The notes below the pieces were generated by a model. That model made no database searches and was not told where the DNA came from. It saw nothing but the letters and a program-made list of their open reading frames with translations. A program made the translations under genes and the position numbers. From Bacteroidota bacterium (lineage in GTDB: Bacteria; Bacteroidota; Bacteroidia; Flavobacteriales_F; PHOS-HE28), in assembly GCA_023418095.1 (NCBI GenBank), contig JAEZDL010000157.1, positions 1 through 16,487 of the forward strand: a stretch of 16,487 nt of DNA, in the 5' to 3' direction. Below are positions 14,116-16,487 of this stretch, piece after piece; the stretch's first letter is position 1; each line of letters begins with the position of its first letter.

Positions 14116-14181
14116 CGGATCGTTGTCTTAGGTCTTGAGTTCAATGACCACTGCCTGACCGGATCTGCGCCCGGGATGGGA

Positions 14182-14196
14182 GCGGCAGCTTGCCGC
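14182..14196. repeat. Small GC-rich hairpin
   Basis: GCGGCA and TGCCGC form a 6-bp stem with a GCT loop. It is part of the GC-rich palindromic block after the last T9SS gene and has no T-run. Confidence 0.55.
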
Positions 14197-14484
14197 AGTG
14201 GAGCCGTTGGGGCCGCGCGCGTGAGGAGGCCCGATCGAAGTGAGGGACCCCGCAACCGCTGCGGCCCCCGGCGCAACAAGGCAACTATAGCGTACAGCCC
14301 GAGGAGGCGCCCCAAACCCAATTTCCAATAACCAGTTTCCAATGATCAACACCGATCGACAAGTTGTGAGTCTCCCCCAAACCCCCTCGTTGAAAACCCA
14401 ACTACAACAACATCAACCAAACGAGTTGGATCTAACTCAAGAACCAGTCAACGTTATTTAGGCCTTGACACTTGACAAACTTCC

Positions 14485-14533
14485 AACCGTCAACCTTCAA
14501 CCTCCAACCTTCAACCTCCATCCTTCAACCCCC
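14485..14533 (+). repeat. Seven tandem heptamers (AACCTYC)
   Basis: The units read AACCGTC, AACCTTC, AACCTCC, AACCTTC, AACCTCC, ATCCTTC, AACCCCC, with no interruption over 49 bases. Purines and pyrimidines are strongly skewed between the strands. It lies about 30 bases upstream of the probable rimP promoter. Confidence 0.75.
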
Positions 14534-14561
14534 CACCGATCCAACTTCCAACATAAATCCC

Positions 14562-14569
14562 TACCTTTG
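14562..14569 (+). promoter_or_regulatory. Probable -7 box of the rimP-nusA-infB operon
   Basis: TACCTTTG is a full match to the Bacteroidota -7 consensus TAnnTTTG. Transcription would start near 14575, about 65 bases before the rimP ATG. A -33 TTG is not clear at the expected distance. Confidence 0.55.
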
Positions 14570-14594
14570 CAGCCGTAAGCCGGTGGAAGAGGAG

Positions 14595-14617
14595 AGAGGG
14601 GACCACCCCTCTTTTTT
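14595..14617 (+). terminator. Terminator-like hairpin in the rimP leader (possible attenuator)
   Basis: AGAGGGG (14595-14601) and CCCCTCT (14606-14612) form a 7-bp stem with an ACCA loop, followed by TTTTTT (14612-14617). The form is that of an intrinsic terminator, but it lies between the probable promoter and the rimP start at 14642. It could attenuate the operon, or stop upstream transcription if the real promoter is further down. It could also end a short leader RNA. Confidence 0.6.
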
Positions 14618-14641
14618 GTTCTCTGGCTTTGGGCAAAGGCA

Positions 14642-15106
14642 ATGGTAACCGTGGAACAAGTGAAAAGCATCGTGGAAAGGCACCTGGATGGCACCAGCCA
14701 TTTCATCGTGGCCATAGACGTGCGTCCCGGTAACAAGGTGGTGATCGAGGTGGATAACAACAAGGCGATCACCCTGCAGGAACTGGCGAACCTGAACAAA
14801 GCGGTGCGCGAGGAACTTGGCGAAGCTGGCGACGATCTCGAATTGCAGGTCTCGAGCCCCGGCATGGGCCGGCCGTTCAAGGTGCAGCAGCAGTACACCA
14901 AGCACATCGGGCGGCTGGTGCAGGTGCAGTTGAACGAAGGCCGAGTGCTGGAAGGGATCCTGGAAAATTTCGATCCCCAGACGCTTACGCTTCGCATTCA
15001 ACACCCGAGCAAGGTGAAAGGCCGTCTGCCGAAACTTGATAAGGATGTAACCCGGATCCCCTTCGTGGAGATCAAGTCGACGAAAGCTTCAATTACGTTC
15101 AATTGA
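14642..15106 (+). CDS. rimP: Ribosome maturation factor RimP
   Basis: 154 residues, normal length. RimP binds the 30S subunit during assembly and is needed for proper maturation of its head region. The N-terminal alpha/beta domain has the family block LELQVSSPGMGRPFKVQQQY (SSPG at 71-74, GRPF at 76-79), then TKHIGRLVQVQLNEGRVLEG entering the C-terminal SH3-like barrel. ATG 14642 puts the first helix (VEQVKSIVERHL) directly at the N-terminus, as in homologues. It is the first gene of the conserved rimP-nusA-infB order, with nusA starting 8 bases after its stop. A terminator-like hairpin in its leader may control the operon. Confidence 0.95.
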   Translation: MVTVEQVKSIVERHLDGTSHFIVAIDVRPGNKVVIEVDNNKAITLQELANLNKAVREELGEAGDDLELQVSSPGMGRPFKVQQQYTKHIGRLVQVQLNEGRVLEGILENFDPQTLTLRIQHPSKVKGRLPKLDKDVTRIPFVEIKSTKASITFN

Positions 15107-15113
15107 AAGTAGA

Positions 15114-16352
15114 ATGAGCACAGTGAATCTCATCGAGTCCTTCAGCGAGTTCAAGGACATGAAGAATATCGACCGCGTCACCATGATGGGCATCCTGGAG
15201 GATGTTTTCCGTGGCGTGGTGAAGCGCAAGTTCGGCGAAGAGGCCAACTTCGACATCATCATCAACCCGGACAAGGGTGACCTTGAGATCTGGCTGAACC
15301 GCGAGATCGTGGAGGATGATGATCTGGAGGATGAGAACACGCAGATCGCGCTGAGCGAAGCGAAGAAGATCGAACCCGATTTCGAGGTCGGCGAGGAAGT
15401 GAGCCAGGAGATCAAGATCATGGATTTCGGTCGCCGCAACATCCTTTCGCTGAAGCAGAACCTCCAGAGCCGGATCATGGAACTGGAGAAGGATCACCTG
15501 TACAACAAGTACAAGGAGCGCGTTGGCGAGATCATCACCGGTGAAGTGTACCAGATCTGGAAACGCGAAACCTTGATCCTGGACGATGAAGGCAACGAAC
15601 TGATCATGCCGAAGGATCAGCAGATCAAGAGCGATTTCTTCAAGAAAGGCGATACTGTTCGCGCGGTGGTCTGGAAAGTGGAAATGCGCAACAGCACGCC
15701 TGTTGTGATCCTGAGCCGCACCGCACCGGAATTCCTGGAGAAATTGTTCGAACAGGAGGTTCCGGAAGTTGCCGATGGGTTGATCACGATCAAGCGGATC
15801 GTGCGTGAACCTGGAGAACGGGCGAAGGTCGCCGTGGAGAGCTACGATGATCGGATCGATCCGGTGGGCGCCTGCGTTGGAATGAAGGGAAGCCGCATCC
15901 ACGGTATCGTTCGCGAATTGCGCAACGAGAACATCGATGTGATCAACTACACGGCGAACGAACAGCTGTTGATCCAGCGCGCATTGAGCCCGGCGAAAGT
16001 GGGCAACATCAAGCTGGACAATGAGCGCAAGCGTGCAGAGGTGTACATGAAACCCGATCAGGTCGCGCTGGCGATCGGAAAAGGCGGGCACAACATCAAG
16101 CTCGCTGGAAGATTGACCGGTTTCGACATCGATGTATATCGCGAAACGGATGAGGTGACCGATGACGTGAGCCTGGATGAATTCGGCGACGAGATCGATC
16201 AGTGGATCATTGATGAATTGAAGGGGATCGGTTGCGATACAGCTCGCAGCGTATTGGATATCCCAAAAGAGGAATTGGTGCGCCGCACCGATCTGGAGGA
16301 GGAGACGATAAACGAGGTAACACGCATACTGCGCGAGGAATTGGAAGCGTAG
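15114..16352 (+). CDS. nusA: Transcription termination/antitermination factor NusA
   Basis: 412 residues. NusA binds RNA polymerase and nascent RNA and modulates pausing, termination and antitermination. The RNA-polymerase-binding N-terminal domain covers about 1-125 (RVTMMGILEDVFRGVVKRKF), the S1 domain about 136-202 (VGEIITGEVYQIWKRETLIL), KH1 about 225-280 with GMKG at 256-259, and KH2 about 300-345 with GKGG at 322-325. An acidic helical C-terminal part (about 345-412) contains one helix-hairpin-helix-like unit (DELKGIGCDTARSVLD). The two acidic repeats of E. coli NusA are absent, which is usual in this phylum. The rimP stop lies 7 bases upstream, so translation is probably coupled. The window contains the whole gene. 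Confidence 0.96.
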   Translation: MSTVNLIESFSEFKDMKNIDRVTMMGILEDVFRGVVKRKFGEEANFDIIINPDKGDLEIWLNREIVEDDDLEDENTQIALSEAKKIEPDFEVGEEVSQEIKIMDFGRRNILSLKQNLQSRIMELEKDHLYNKYKERVGEIITGEVYQIWKRETLILDDEGNELIMPKDQQIKSDFFKKGDTVRAVVWKVEMRNSTPVVILSRTAPEFLEKLFEQEVPEVADGLITIKRIVREPGERAKVAVESYDDRIDPVGACVGMKGSRIHGIVRELRNENIDVINYTANEQLLIQRALSPAKVGNIKLDNERKRAEVYMKPDQVALAIGKGGHNIKLAGRLTGFDIDVYRETDEVTDDVSLDEFGDEIDQWIIDELKGIGCDTARSVLDIPKEELVRRTDLEEETINEVTRILREELEA

Positions 16353-16418
16353 TGCGAAGTAGCGGCGCTGGCTGTTTACTTTGGCACATGTAAGGCGGAA
16401 AGAAGTAAGGAACACTGA

Positions 16419-16487
16419 ATGAGCGAAGCGACGGAAAAAGGCGTACGGTTAAGCAAGGTGGCCCGGGAATTCAACCTCGGGTTGCAC
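16419..16487 (+). CDS. infB: Translation initiation factor IF-2 (N-terminal fragment)
   Basis: Only 23 codons are inside the window (MSEATEKGVRLSKVAREFNL, then GLH). The text (G)VRLSKVAREFN is the start of the first IF-2 N-terminal domain as seen in Bacteroidota IF-2, and the position directly after nusA agrees. IF-2 is the GTPase that brings initiator tRNA to the ribosome. The start is 66 bases after the nusA stop. In that gap TTACTTTG (about 16372-16379) is a near match to a -7 box, so a minor internal promoter cannot be excluded. Confidence 0.88.
   Translation, partial: MSEATEKGVRLSKVAREFNLGLH

Larger units (their letters stand above)
14116..14641. other. Intergenic region: GC-rich block, heptamer array and rimP leader
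   Basis: This 526-base gap has no supportable gene. Bases 14150-14320 are very GC-rich and rich in inverted repeats: GCGGCA/TGCCGC at 14182-14196, and GGGGCCGC 14209-14216 pairing with GCGGCCCC 14261-14268. Bases 14320-14480 are AC-rich without features I recognise. A heptamer array (14485-14533), a -7-like box (14562-14569) and a terminator-like hairpin (14595-14617) lead into rimP. No obvious terminator follows the T9SS gene stop. Confidence 0.7.

Noticed and set aside
14485..14533. CRISPR array
   Set aside because: The repeats are 7 bases with no spacers and no cas genes lie nearby.
15099..16415. A 438-residue minus-strand frame opposite nusA
   Set aside because: It mirrors the nusA coding sequence, and its translation is a His/Asp/Leu/Val-rich shadow with no domain.

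Overview
The window reads as chromosomal DNA of a member of the Bacteroidota, most likely a free-living Flavobacteriales-type organism of moderate to fairly high GC. Four observations support this. Four predicted secreted proteins end in type IX secretion system (T9SS) type A sorting domains. The C-terminal part of PorX, the T9SS response regulator, is at the left edge. Promoter-like sites match the Bacteroidota -7 box (TAnnTTTG) rather than an E. coli -10. The order rimP-nusA-infB is as expected in this phylum. No tRNA, rRNA, CRISPR array, transposase or phage gene was seen.

Layout. 1-702 is the 3' end of porX, followed by an AT-richer membrane-anchored orphan (745-1407). After a repeat-filled gap comes a secreted T9SS cargo protein (1753-2646) and a small membrane protein (2699-3037). 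A RelE/ParE-type toxin-antitoxin pair lies on the minus strand (3059-3579). A membrane-anchored diheme cytochrome c (3779-4759) follows, with a clear intrinsic terminator. Next is a 0.5 kb repeat-rich gap. Then comes a compact minus-strand operon (8800 down to 5259): a T9SS-targeted pentaheme cytochrome, a MOSC protein and a YhhQ-type queuosine precursor transporter. This operon is bracketed by inverted copies of two 58-bp repeat modules. A secreted protein built of about 19 MORN-like (YwqK) repeats (9149-10813) converges on an outer-membrane barrel-like protein (10821-11534). Two more T9SS cargo proteins (11647-12567 and 12649-14115) share a nearly identical C-terminal sorting cassette. The right end is the housekeeping operon rimP-nusA-infB, preceded by a promoter-like box and a terminator-like hairpin.

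How the parts fit. Much of the window concerns the cell envelope: PorX regulates the T9SS, four proteins carry its export tag, two c-type cytochromes sit in or beyond the inner membrane, and two further proteins are secreted or outer-membrane. Whether any cargo uses PorX-controlled export here is inference. The housekeeping genes (rimP, nusA, infB, the queuosine transporter) are ordinary. The least explained material is intergenic: a modular family of dispersed palindromic repeats, GC-rich hairpin blocks, a heptamer array, and a large excess of the tetranucleotide GATC. I see no coherent novel defence or biosynthetic system. The strongest leads are the inverted-repeat bracket around the cytochrome operon, the recent duplication of a sorting-domain cassette, the T9SS-tagged multiheme cytochrome, and the hairpin in the rimP leader.
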